Assembly: GCA_029051525.1 (NCBI GenBank)
Contig: JAIDKG010000002.1
Coordinates: 1 to 50,178, forward strand
DNA: 50,178 nt
Reading direction: 5' to 3'
Source: Muribaculaceae bacterium
GTDB taxonomy: Bacteria; Bacteroidota; Bacteroidia; Bacteroidales; Muribaculaceae
A program made the translations under genes and the position numbers. The notes under the pieces were generated by a model. The model had not been told where the DNA came from, searched no databases, and was given only the letters and a program-made list of their open reading frames with translations. The number at the start of each line of letters is the position of its first letter. Position 1 is the stretch's first letter. Below are positions 33,591 through 41,929 of the stretch, piece by piece.

Positions 33591-35024
33591 TCAGCCTTTG
33601 CAGTGCTTCTTGCATCCGAAGCAGGAGCTGCCGTCGAAGCAATGGGTGCAGACCTTCTCTTTGGGGAGTCCGATTGATTTGATGAGGGTCTCGATCGGAT
33701 TGAATTTGAGCGAGGTCAGCCCGAAGCGTTCGCGGATCTTCTCCACAAGCAGCTCATACTCGGGCGATCCGGTAGTGGCATACTTGTCGAGATTCTTGTT
33801 GGGATCACCCTCCAGTTCGCCGATAATGCGGCGGGTGAGCAGTTCCATATCGCTCTTGGATGAGGTGAAGCCGATGTAGCGACAGCCGTAGATGAGCGGC
33901 GGGCAGGCGATACGCATGTGTACCTCGCGGGCACCCTTCTCGAAGAAGTCGGCTACGTTGTCGTTGAGCTGTGTGCCGCGCACGATCGAGTCGTCGCAGA
34001 AGAGCACGCGCTTTCCGGTCATCATCGCACTATTGGGCACGAGCTTCATCTTGGCCACCAGATTGCGGGTAGACTGCTCGCTGGGGGTGAAGCTGCGGGG
34101 CCATGTGGGGGTGTATTTGGAGATGCAGCGGTGGTAGGGCACGTGGTGACCGGCCGCATAGCCGAGCGCCATACCCACTCCGGAATCGGGGATGCCACAG
34201 GCGCAGTCCACTTCGGTGGGGTCGGTGGTGCCCATCTCGTAGCCGGAGAGGAAACGGGCCTCTTCCACATTGCGCCCCTCATAGGTAGAGGTCGGGAAAC
34301 CGTAGTAAACCCAGAGGAAGGAGCAGACCTGCATATCCTCGCCGGGCTGGCGCAGTGTCACTGCCTCGTCGGCCGTGAGGCGCACTATCTCGCCGGGGCC
34401 GAGGTCGCGCACCAGTGTGTAGCCGAGATTGGCGAAAGCGGTGCTCTCCGAGGCGGCACACCATGCCCCCTCCTTATGACCGAGCACGAGCGGGGTGCGT
34501 CCCAACCGGTCGCGCACGGCTAAAATATCGTTCTCCGTGAGGATAAGCAGTGTGCACGATCCCTTGATGCGGTCGAACATCATCTCTATACCCTCCTCGA
34601 AGGTCTTACCTTCGTTGATGAGGAGTGCTATAAGCTCGGTCTGGTTGGTGGTGCCCTGCGAGAGTTCGCCGAAGTGTACACCCCTGTCGATAAGTTCGCG
34701 CTCGAGTTCGGCCATATTTTCGATATGCGCCACAGTCACGATGGCGAATTTGCCGAGATGCGAGTTGATTACAATCGGCTGGGGGTCGGTGTCGGAAATC
34801 ACTCCGATGCCGGTGGCACCCTCGAATTTGCCGAGTTCATGCTCGAACTTGGTGCGGAAATATGAACTTTCAAGACTGTGGATCGAGCGACAGAAACGCC
34901 CCTCGGCCTGATCATAGGTGGCCATGCCTGCACGGCGTGTGCCAAGATGAGAATGATAGTCCACACCATAGAAAAGATCGGTGCGGCATTTTTCGCGGGC
35001 AGCTACGCCCATTATACCTCCCAT
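33591..35024 (-). CDS. PurF-like amidotransferase family protein without the catalytic Cys
   Basis: A 477-residue protein with the full two-domain layout of amidophosphoribosyltransferase. The N-terminal Ntn-type glutaminase-like domain (about 1-230) includes YHSHLGTRRAGMATYD. The C-terminal phosphoribosyltransferase domain (about 250-470) has an intact PRPP loop, RVLFCDDSIVRGTQ (about 335-348). The N-terminus is MGGIMGVA: true PurF has Cys as the first mature residue (MCGI), and here it is Gly. Glutamine hydrolysis by the usual mechanism is thus not possible. The C-terminus CTHCFDGSSCFGCKKHC has five Cys and two His, suggesting an Fe-S or zinc site. I recall similar MGG-type proteins, annotated PurF, in other Bacteroidales. 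It might use free ammonia or have another role. It has its own promoter (35058-35065). Confidence 0.85.
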   Translation of the reverse strand: MGGIMGVAAREKCRTDLFYGVDYHSHLGTRRAGMATYDQAEGRFCRSIHSLESSYFRTKFEHELGKFEGATGIGVISDTDPQPIVINSHLGKFAIVTVAHIENMAELERELIDRGVHFGELSQGTTNQTELIALLINEGKTFEEGIEMMFDRIKGSCTLLILTENDILAVRDRLGRTPLVLGHKEGAWCAASESTAFANLGYTLVRDLGPGEIVRLTADEAVTLRQPGEDMQVCSFLWVYYGFPTSTYEGRNVEEARFLSGYEMGTTDPTEVDCACGIPDSGVGMALGYAAGHHVPYHRCISKYTPTWPRSFTPSEQSTRNLVAKMKLVPNSAMMTGKRVLFCDDSIVRGTQLNDNVADFFEKGAREVHMRIACPPLIYGCRYIGFTSSKSDMELLTRRIIGELEGDPNKNLDKYATTGSPEYELLVEKIRERFGLTSLKFNPIETLIKSIGLPKEKVCTHCFDGSSCFGCKKHCKG

Positions 35025-35057
35025 AGATGTCCTTGTTCTTTAAGAAATTTTAAAGCG

Positions 35058-35065
35058 CAAAATTA
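35058..35065 (-). promoter_or_regulatory. -7 box TAATTTTG of the PurF-like gene
   Basis: TAATTTTG on the minus strand ends 33 nt before the ATG at 35024. It directly abuts the terminator stem at 35066-35110. The string GCAAAATTAGTAAAAAA recurs at the LRR-caspase promoter. Confidence 0.65.
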
Positions 35066-35110
35066 GTAAAAAAAGCGCAATTCCGCATTATGGGATCGCG
35101 CTTTTTTTAC
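35066..35110 (-). terminator. Terminator of the GH13 gene, abutting a promoter
   Basis: GTAAAAAAAGCGC and GCGCTTTTTTTAC form a perfect 13-bp stem with a 19-nt loop, 53 bp past the GH13 stop. The second T-rich arm on the minus strand continues straight into the TAATTTTG box of the next gene. Confidence 0.75.
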
Positions 35111-35162
35111 TGACATTTTATTCTCAGACCATCATTTGCACCTATCGGGTGCATCCCTACTT

Positions 35163-37004
35163 TCAGAAGTTCTGGAGCAGGAGCACCTCGCGGGGGGCGA
35201 GGGTGAGGGTCTCGCCGATTGTCACCTCTTCGCCGCCGAGGGAGCGGCTTAGACGGGTGCCGGCGGGAAGAATCTCGGCATAACGGGCCATCTCGAGGTC
35301 GAGGGGTTGATCGGTGCCGTTGATCATCACCACCACTTTCTTGTCGCCGAGACTGCGCTCGTAGACGTAGGCGCAGTTGATGGGCATGAAGTGTTTGAGC
35401 GTACCTTTGGCTATCACTTCGTTGGCGGTGTCGCGGCGCCATTTGAGCAGGGAGGAGAGGTAGTCCCATGCCTCGTTCTGAATCGGGGTGCGTCCTTCGC
35501 GGGTGAAGGCATCGGTGGTGTCGCCCTCGAAACCGCCGGGGAAGTCGCGGCGCACATAGCCGTCGCTACCCTCCTTGCTGCCGTTCATCAGCAGTTCGGT
35601 GCCGTAGTACACCTGCGGTATGCCGCGCGATGTGAGCAGGAAGGTCACGGCCTGTTTCCAGGTGTCGAGATTCTCGGGCTCTTTGAGCAGGAAGCGGTCG
35701 GTGTCGTGGTTGTCGAGGAAGGTGAGTATCTTCTGGGGCTCGGGGAAGAGGAAGTCCATCGAGAGATGGTCGTAGAGTCCGTTGAGTCCGGTCCAGGGGG
35801 TGGTGGGCTCGTCGAAGTATTTGTGTCCCTGAGTGGTGAGGCGAAAGTCCATCACTGAGGGTAGACGGGGGTCTTTGGGGTTGAGGTTGTTACCCTTCTG
35901 CCAGAAGGCGGCGCCACCCTCGTTGTCGTACCAGCACTCTCCGACGATGTTGAAGTTGGGATATTCCTCCATCACGGCGTCGATCCATGAGGCCATTCCA
36001 TCGGCATCGGCATAGGGATATGTGTCCATACGGATACCGTTTATCCCGCTGCTCTCCACCCACCATATGCTGTTCTGGATCAGATAACGCATCAGGTGGG
36101 GATTGCGCTGATTGAGGTCGGGCATTGATTTTACAAACCAGCCGTTGACGGTGGCATCCTTGTCGTAGTCCGACACATAGGGGTCATGCACGGTCGAGAG
36201 ACGGAAGTTGGTCATCACATCACCCTCGGGATGGTTGAGCCAGTCTTTCGAGGGGGTATTCTTGAGCCAGGGATGATTGAGGCCGGAGTGGTTGAAGATC
36301 ATATCCATCACCACCTTCATGCCGCGCTTGTTGGCCTCTTCGATAAGGAGGTTCCACTCTTCGTTGGTGCCGAAGCGGGGGTCGATGCGGTAGTAGTCGG
36401 TGGTGGCGTAGCCATGGTAGGAGCCGCCGGGCATATCATTCTCAAGCACCGGACAGACCCAGATAGCTGTCACACCGAGGTCATTGAGATAGTCAAGATG
36501 ATCGATGATACCCTGGATGTTGCCACCGTGGCGGGCATTGGGGTTTTGGCGATCGGGCTGCGCCTTGTATTCCAGACCCTCGTAGGGGTCGGCAGCGGCC
36601 GATTTACCCTGTGCGAAACGGTCGGGCATAAGAAGATAGAGCACATCGGAGGCGGTGAAGCCCTCATGCGCCTCACCGCTTTTGGCACGGGCGCGGAGCT
36701 GATAGTCTACCTTCTGCTCCCTCTTGCCGAGACGGAATGTGAGGGGCATCTCGCCCGGCGCAGCCTCAGGAGAGATACGGAAATAAAGAATCTTGTAGTC
36801 GGGATTGTCGAGGCGCACATCCTCAAGCAGTGTCACGCCGGGATAGGCTGCGCTCACGGTGGCATCGCCCACATTATGGCCGGTCACCATAAGCTGGAGG
36901 GTGTCATTGCGCATTCCGGTCCACCAGTAAGGGGGCTCGACCTTCTCTACGAGCGGTGCGGGTGCTGAAGCCGCAGCAGCCGCAATAAGTAATGAAGCCA
37001 GCAT
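35163..37004 (-). CDS. Exported GH13 alpha-glucanase (neopullulanase/SusA-like)
   Basis: A 613-residue glycoside hydrolase of family GH13. A short signal peptide (MLASLLIAAAAASA) leads to an N-terminal beta-sandwich (about 17-110) as in neopullulanases and cyclomaltodextrinases. The barrel follows (about 120-520), then a small C-terminal beta domain with AP-R-E-V-L-L-L at the end. The catalytic residues are present: nucleophile Asp327 in IRMDTYPYAD, acid/base Glu356 in VGECWYD, and Asp434 in DNHDTDRF. It cleaves alpha-1,4 (and possibly alpha-1,6) glucosidic bonds of starch, pullulan or dextrins in the periplasm, like SusA of the Bacteroides starch system. A Sus-type uptake operon lies 5.5 kb away on the other strand. 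A strong terminator follows it. Confidence 0.92.
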   Translation of the reverse strand: MLASLLIAAAAASAPAPLVEKVEPPYWWTGMRNDTLQLMVTGHNVGDATVSAAYPGVTLLEDVRLDNPDYKILYFRISPEAAPGEMPLTFRLGKREQKVDYQLRARAKSGEAHEGFTASDVLYLLMPDRFAQGKSAAADPYEGLEYKAQPDRQNPNARHGGNIQGIIDHLDYLNDLGVTAIWVCPVLENDMPGGSYHGYATTDYYRIDPRFGTNEEWNLLIEEANKRGMKVVMDMIFNHSGLNHPWLKNTPSKDWLNHPEGDVMTNFRLSTVHDPYVSDYDKDATVNGWFVKSMPDLNQRNPHLMRYLIQNSIWWVESSGINGIRMDTYPYADADGMASWIDAVMEEYPNFNIVGECWYDNEGGAAFWQKGNNLNPKDPRLPSVMDFRLTTQGHKYFDEPTTPWTGLNGLYDHLSMDFLFPEPQKILTFLDNHDTDRFLLKEPENLDTWKQAVTFLLTSRGIPQVYYGTELLMNGSKEGSDGYVRRDFPGGFEGDTTDAFTREGRTPIQNEAWDYLSSLLKWRRDTANEVIAKGTLKHFMPINCAYVYERSLGDKKVVVMINGTDQPLDLEMARYAEILPAGTRLSRSLGGEEVTIGETLTLAPREVLLLQNF

Positions 37005-37117
37005 AGTATCTAAGATTATAAGATTAAAAGAATAAAAAGATTATAAAATTTATAAAAATTATAAGATTTATAAGATTTATAATTACATATCTTATAAAAA
37101 ATCACAAACCCAAAAAA
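37005..37117. repeat. AT-rich direct repeats upstream of the GH13 gene
   Basis: About 90 bp are made of variants of AAGATTATAA / TTATAAGATT / AAATTTATAAA. No TAnnTTTG promoter was found for the GH13 gene here. The run may be a flexible regulatory region or a low-complexity expansion. Confidence 0.5.
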
Positions 37118-37118
37118 A

Positions 37119-37161
37119 GAGCCGCAATCCCCCCCGGTCTAAGCAGAGATGATTGCGACTC
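37119..37161 (-). terminator. Terminator of the aminotransferase gene
   Basis: GAGCCGCAATC and GATTGCGACTC form an 11-bp stem with one G-U pair. The minus strand then runs into TTTTTTT (37112-37118). It lies 16 bp past the stop at 37177. Confidence 0.85.
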
Positions 37162-37176
37162 CATATAAATCAGAAT

Positions 37177-38373
37177 TTATTTCAGGCGTGCCGAAGCCTC
37201 GCCGATGCGGCGCATAGCCTCACGGATATTGTCGTCGCTTGTGGCGTAGCTGAGGCGCAGATAGCCGGGGGCGCAGAAGGCCTCGCCATCCACGCAGGCC
37301 ACATGGGCCTCCTCAAGGAGATACATCACATAGTCGGCCACACGCTCTATGCGGCGGCCGTCGGGGAGCTGCTTCCCGACATAGCTCTCCACCTTGGGGA
37401 ATAGATAGAAAGCACCCTCGGGGCGGTTCACTTCCCAGCCGGGAATCTCGCGGGCAAGCTCCACGATGAGGTCGCGGCGGCGCTCAAAGGCCACTCGCAT
37501 ATCCTCCACACACTGCTGATTGCCGGTATAGGCAGCCTCGGCGGCCTTCTGGGCAATCGATGAAGCACCGCTGGTGTACTGTCCCTGAAGTTTGGTCACA
37601 GCCTTGGCAATCGGCAGCGGAGCTGCCAGGAAACCGATGCGCCAGCCTGTCATGGCGTATGCCTTCGACACACCGTTGACGATGATCACACGCTCGCGCA
37701 CCTCCTCAAATTCGGAGATGCTCGGCACATCGCCTATGAAGTTGATATGCTCATAAATCTCGTCGGCCAGCACCAGAATGCCGGGATGGCGTCCGAGCAC
37801 CTCGGCCAGTCCGCGCAACTCCTCGCGGCTGTAGATGGAGCCGGTGGGGTTGGAGGGGGAGCAGAGCATGATCATGCGGGTGCGCGGGGTGATGGCGGCC
37901 TCGAGCTGGGCGGGGGTAATCTTGAAGTCGTTATCGATACCGGCGGGAATCTCTACGGTCACACCCTCGGCAAGCTTGACCATCTCCACATAGCTTACCC
38001 ATGCCGGAGTGGGGATGATTACCTCATCGCCGGGATTCACGGTGGCTAAGAGGGCGTTGCAGAGCTCCTGCTTCGCACCGTTGCCCACCACAATCTGCTC
38101 GGGAGCGAAGGTGATGCCGTTCTCGCGCTGCAGCTTATCGCAGATGGCCTTGCGGAGGCTCGGATAGCCGGCTACTGCCGTATAGCGGGAGTAGTTCTCA
38201 TCAATGGCACGCTTGGCGGCCTCTTTGATATGGTCGGGGGTGTCGAAATCGGGCTCGCCGACCGACATGTTGATCACATCTACACCCTGTGCCTTGAGCT
38301 CGGCGCTCTTCTGCGACATGGCGAGGGTGGCCGATACGGCCAGTTTCTGGATGCGTTCTGAGATGAAATCCAT
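37177..38373 (-). CDS. PLP-dependent class I aminotransferase (aspartate aminotransferase-like)
   Basis: A 398-residue cytoplasmic aminotransferase of the AspC subgroup Ib type. Visible are the N-terminal INMSVGEPDFDTP, the cofactor-phosphate region NGAKQELCNAL, the PTPAWVSY segment, SPSNPTGSIYSREEL (Asn of the NPTG motif), the Asp-Glu in VLADEIYEHI, and the PLP-binding Lys237 in VNGVSKAYAMTGWRIGF; the Arg of RLSYATSD binds the substrate carboxylate. It transfers amino groups between aspartate (or aromatic or other amino acids) and 2-oxoglutarate. Length and motifs are those of the family. The gene is monocistronic, with its own terminator. Confidence 0.93.
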   Translation of the reverse strand: MDFISERIQKLAVSATLAMSQKSAELKAQGVDVINMSVGEPDFDTPDHIKEAAKRAIDENYSRYTAVAGYPSLRKAICDKLQRENGITFAPEQIVVGNGAKQELCNALLATVNPGDEVIIPTPAWVSYVEMVKLAEGVTVEIPAGIDNDFKITPAQLEAAITPRTRMIMLCSPSNPTGSIYSREELRGLAEVLGRHPGILVLADEIYEHINFIGDVPSISEFEEVRERVIIVNGVSKAYAMTGWRIGFLAAPLPIAKAVTKLQGQYTSGASSIAQKAAEAAYTGNQQCVEDMRVAFERRRDLIVELAREIPGWEVNRPEGAFYLFPKVESYVGKQLPDGRRIERVADYVMYLLEEAHVACVDGEAFCAPGYLRLSYATSDDNIREAMRRIGEASARLK

Positions 38374-38491
38374 ATGGTTGTGTTTTTAATGGTGTTGCTG
38401 TCTCTCACGTTGACCGCCTGAAGCAGCCACCGGCTCGTTACTCTCGGGCAGCCGCAACTCAGGCTTTTTTCAAATTTATTTTTCAGTTAAT

Positions 38492-38522
38492 TTTGCGAAG
38501 ATAAGAATTTATTTTAATTTTG
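38492..38522 (+). promoter_or_regulatory. Tandem promoters for the lipoprotein/ABC operon
   Basis: Two TAATTTTG boxes occur at 38488-38495 and 38515-38522. The TTTG of the first (38492-38495) is exactly 19 nt before the second, so it can also serve as its -33 box. The ATG at 38581 follows 58 nt later. Confidence 0.7.
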
Positions 38523-38580
38523 CGGTTATTATTGGCCAACTTTCTCTCCTCCGGCCACAACTATTTATTGAAATCCACTT

Positions 38581-39900
38581 ATGAACACCACTTTTGCCCG
38601 CTCCGTGCGCTCGCTGTCGCCTCTGAGCCTTGCCCTGCTTCTGCTCCTCGTCATCATAGGGGGCGCATGTACCAAATCAAATGAGGATGATTCGATCGAG
38701 CTCCTCTCCACCGTGCCGGCCGATGCCTCTGCGGTGGCTGTTCTCAATCTCAATATAATCGTCGACCGGTGCGGCGGCTCGGTGAAGGGTGGTAAAATCA
38801 TCGATCCGGGCAAACTCGATGATCTGGCCCGCAAGATGCTCAAGCCAGATCAGCAGAAGGTGGCTCTTTGGCTCCTCTCTTCGGAATCGGGGATAGAGTG
38901 CAGCTCGGCTGTATATTTCGCATATCGCGGTCAGGACTATCTCTATGCCCTGGTGACCGATGTGGAGGCTCTCCGCAATAGTATCGACAATCTCTGGCCG
39001 GGTGAATGGCTCACCACCGGAAAGGTGACTCATAAGAATCGCGCGGCTATCTGCAATGGCCGCCTCCTTCTGCTCCCCAACGCTGATGCCTCTGTGGCCG
39101 AGACATTTGCCAATCTTTCAGAACCGGAGAGCTTCAGCAGCAATGGATATGCCACCACTCTGGCCAAGAGCACCGATGCGATGTGCGCATGGGCCACTAT
39201 CGAGGGGATGATGAAGGCTTCGTCGCTCTCTTTCTCGGAGCAGGCTATGGCGAAGATGGCGTTGGGGATGTCGTTTAATACTCCTAAGTATCTCACTGCC
39301 ACTGCCGATATTGACTCTGATGGCACTACCGTGACCGCTTCGATACTGGATGCGAATATGAAACCGGCCAAGTGTGAGCTGCAACTCTCGAAACTCGACA
39401 CCAAACTTATCGCTTCGCTCGGCGGCAATGCCAATACCGTAGTGGCGGCCTCGGTGTCGGAGAAGCTGGTGAAGCAGTTTGTGCAGTTGGCTCAGTCGTT
39501 CGGCGGCAATATGCCGCAGGCCTATAATGATGCTCTCGCTTCGCTCGATGGCACTCTGGTGATAGCCCTTTCTGAGGATCTGAGTAAAATCGATTCCGAC
39601 AATGTGGGCTACAAGGGGGCGATTCAGACCAATGGAAAGAATAACGCCACACTGCTGCAGACACTTGAGGCATTCACCGGCAAGGCCACTATCGATGGCA
39701 ATACTTTCCTCTTCGGTAATGAGGGATATGGCAATGGCATAGCTCCGCTGGCCGATGTGGCCAAGCAGTTTGAGGGTGCATGGCTGGGCGTGGCTACCGC
39801 CGTTCCGGTGGCTGACACGAAGGAGACCGGCTCTCTTTATCTAACCCTCATCCCCGATGGCAATAGCCTGAAACTCAAAGCCTACATGCAGGTAAAATGA
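38581..39900 (+). CDS. Lipoprotein, DUF4836-like, in ABC transporter operon
   Basis: A 439-residue lipoprotein: a hydrophobic segment ends in LVIIGGAC (lipobox, Cys at about 30), followed by TKSNEDD. The start of the mature part (SIELLSTVPADASAVAVLNL) and a series of domains with repeated beta strands (LTATADIDSDGTTVTASILD) resemble DUF4836 lipoproteins; this is tentative. The downstream ATPase starts inside the stop codon (ATGA, 39897), so it is tightly coupled to the transporter. It may act as a periplasmic partner or substrate of the export system. Confidence 0.72.
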   Translation: MNTTFARSVRSLSPLSLALLLLLVIIGGACTKSNEDDSIELLSTVPADASAVAVLNLNIIVDRCGGSVKGGKIIDPGKLDDLARKMLKPDQQKVALWLLSSESGIECSSAVYFAYRGQDYLYALVTDVEALRNSIDNLWPGEWLTTGKVTHKNRAAICNGRLLLLPNADASVAETFANLSEPESFSSNGYATTLAKSTDAMCAWATIEGMMKASSLSFSEQAMAKMALGMSFNTPKYLTATADIDSDGTTVTASILDANMKPAKCELQLSKLDTKLIASLGGNANTVVAASVSEKLVKQFVQLAQSFGGNMPQAYNDALASLDGTLVIALSEDLSKIDSDNVGYKGAIQTNGKNNATLLQTLEAFTGKATIDGNTFLFGNEGYGNGIAPLADVAKQFEGAWLGVATAVPVADTKETGSLYLTLIPDGNSLKLKAYMQVK

Positions 39901-40568
39901 ATTCAATCTCCACCGATTATCATATCCGGAGCATCGAACTGACCGATATGCTTCCGGAGGTATTCGTCAATGAGTCGATTCCGCATTCGGAGGTGTGGCT
40001 CACCCATCTGAAGTTTGAGCGAGGCCGCCACTATCTGATCGAGGCCCCTTCGGGGGGTGGCAAGTCGTCGCTGATGGCTTATATCTATGGGGTGCGCACC
40101 GATTATAAGGGTATGCTGCAGTTCAATGGCCGCGATGCCCGGGATCTGAAGATGGAGCAGTGGCAGCTGCTGCGCCGCCGCCATCTGGCGTATCTGCCGC
40201 AGGAGCTCGACCTCTTCCCGGAACTGACCTGCATCGAGAATATCCGGCTGAAGAATGACCTTACCTCACATGTGGATGAGGCGCGCATCGATTCCTGGCT
40301 GGAGCGGCTGGGCATAGCCGGGCGGCGCAACACCCCGGCCGGCCGTATGTCGATCGGCCAGCAGCAGCGTCTGGCCATCATCCGCGCCCTCTGCATGCCT
40401 TTCGATTTCATACTGCTCGACGAACCCGTGAGTCACCTCGACTCCACCAACAACCGCATAGCCGCCGAAATCATAGCCGAAGAGGCCACCCGCCTCGGTG
40501 CGGGTGTGATCTCCACCAGTGTGGGCAATCCGCTCCTGCTCCATTCGGCCATAAATGTGAGGCTCTGA
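39897..40568 (+). CDS. ABC transporter ATP-binding protein
   Basis: A 223-residue ATPase of the LolD/MacB-like size class. Walker A is EAPSGGGKSSL (about residues 49-59), the Q-loop is in YLPQELDLFPEL, the signature is MSIGQQQRLAI, Walker B is FILLDEPVSHLD and the switch His region follows. It energises the permease encoded 36 bp downstream and overlaps the lipoprotein gene by 4 bp. The serine in Walker A (G-G-G-K-S-S) and the signature (IGQQQ in place of SGGQ) are acceptable variants. Single ATPase plus single permease suggests a homodimeric transporter. Confidence 0.9.
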   Translation: MNSISTDYHIRSIELTDMLPEVFVNESIPHSEVWLTHLKFERGRHYLIEAPSGGGKSSLMAYIYGVRTDYKGMLQFNGRDARDLKMEQWQLLRRRHLAYLPQELDLFPELTCIENIRLKNDLTSHVDEARIDSWLERLGIAGRRNTPAGRMSIGQQQRLAIIRALCMPFDFILLDEPVSHLDSTNNRIAAEIIAEEATRLGAGVISTSVGNPLLLHSAINVRL

Positions 40569-40604
40569 TCCTCGCTCCCCTCAGCTATCCCCATCACGAT
40601 CACG

Positions 40605-41810
40605 ATGAATCTGATATCCAAACTCTTACGCAAGAATACATCACCGGCCCGACTTGTGGGGTTTCTGGTGAGCAATCTTATCGGACTGGCCATCATCGGG
40701 GCCGGACTCCAATTCTATCTCGATGCCCGCTCTATCTGGCAGAAGGAAGACTCCTTCCTGAAGTCGGATTATCTGGCCATCAATAAGATAATCGATGCCT
40801 CTCATACTCTGGGCAATGCCTCGGCGGGTTTCACCCCGCAGGAGATTGCCGATCTGGAGGGGCAGCCTTGGGTGAAACGAGTGGGCACCTTCTCGCGTGC
40901 CGGCTTCAATGTGCATGCGGCGGTGGCTCTCGACACCCCGGGCGGCGGACGCTCCATGAGCACGGCAATGTTTTTTGAGGCGGTGCCTGATGATTTCCTC
41001 GATATTCCCGGGGGCGATTTCAGTTGGGAGGAGGGGGCGACCGATGTGCCGATCATTATCTCGAAGGATTATCTGGCGCTATATAATTTCGGATTCGCGA
41101 GCGCGGCCGGGTTGCCACGTCTGTCGGAGTCGCTGATCAGCGGTCTGCCGCTGCGTCTCGACCTGACATCCGATGATGGTAAGCACCGCATTCAGATGGT
41201 GGGGCATGTGGCGGGCTATTCCAATCGGTTCAATACTATCCTTGTGCCTGAAAATTTCCTGCAGCGCATGAATGCCATTTTGGCGGCCGGGCCGCAGGGG
41301 GAGGATGAGGCTCCGTCGCGACTGATTGTGGATGTGAGTTCGCCGGGCGATGCCGCGATTACCCCCTGGCTGGCAGAGCGGGGCTGGGAGGTGGCCGGCG
41401 ACAAGTCGGCCTCTTCGGCCACATATCTGCTGAAAGTGGTCACCGGCATCGTGATGGCTGTGGGGTGTGTGATCACTCTGCTGTCGGTGCTTATCTTGGT
41501 GCTGAGCATGTCGCTCCTTATGGAGAAGAACCGCCGGCGACTCCATTCTCTCCTTATGTTGGGCTATGGAGTCTCGGTTGTGGCGCGTCCGTATTGGCGC
41601 ATCACTGCCTGCATCGGTGCCGGTGCGGGAGTGCTTTCGATTGTGGCGGTGCTGCTGCTGCGCTCCTACTATCTGCCACCCCTCGAGGGGATGGGCGCCC
41701 ACCCCTCCGGATTATGGCTCACCCTGCTGCTGATTGTGGCTCTCACTCTAATGGTGATTCTGCTCAATTCCCTTTCGGTCACCCGGCGGGTGCGCTCGGC
41801 CTGGCGCTAA
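40605..41810 (+). CDS. ABC transporter permease, FtsX/LolC-like
   Basis: A 401-residue membrane protein. One N-terminal membrane helix (about 17-40) is followed by a periplasmic domain of about 230 residues (45-275). Three C-terminal helices follow (about 280-310, 330-355, 370-395). This 1 + 3 layout is that of the MacB/LolC/FtsX permease superfamily, which moves lipoproteins or drives periplasmic events rather than import. The C-terminal LSVTRRVRSAWR is a basic cytoplasmic tail. It is third in the lipoprotein-ATPase-permease operon. The palindrome-like TAAGAGCGCGCG overlaps its stop. Confidence 0.82.
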   Translation: MNLISKLLRKNTSPARLVGFLVSNLIGLAIIGAGLQFYLDARSIWQKEDSFLKSDYLAINKIIDASHTLGNASAGFTPQEIADLEGQPWVKRVGTFSRAGFNVHAAVALDTPGGGRSMSTAMFFEAVPDDFLDIPGGDFSWEEGATDVPIIISKDYLALYNFGFASAAGLPRLSESLISGLPLRLDLTSDDGKHRIQMVGHVAGYSNRFNTILVPENFLQRMNAILAAGPQGEDEAPSRLIVDVSSPGDAAITPWLAERGWEVAGDKSASSATYLLKVVTGIVMAVGCVITLLSVLILVLSMSLLMEKNRRRLHSLLMLGYGVSVVARPYWRITACIGAGAGVLSIVAVLLLRSYYLPPLEGMGAHPSGLWLTLLLIVALTLMVILLNSLSVTRRVRSAWR

Positions 41811-41890
41811 GAGCGCGCGGGAGCCGATCGATTACGGAAAAACTCCGGCGCCCCAAAAAGAAAAAATCTCCTTAAAAAGCATGCCAAAAT

Positions 41891-41922
41891 ATTGGCTTAA
41901 ATCCTTTTTTTGATTACTTTTG
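41891..41922 (+). promoter_or_regulatory. Promoter ATTG-N20-TACTTTTG for the susC operon
   Basis: TACTTTTG (41915-41922) is a full -7 match, with ATTG (41891-41894) as an imperfect -33 box 20 nt upstream. It would start a transcript about 530 nt before the SusC ATG. Confidence 0.55.
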
Positions 41923-41929
41923 CAGTGAC

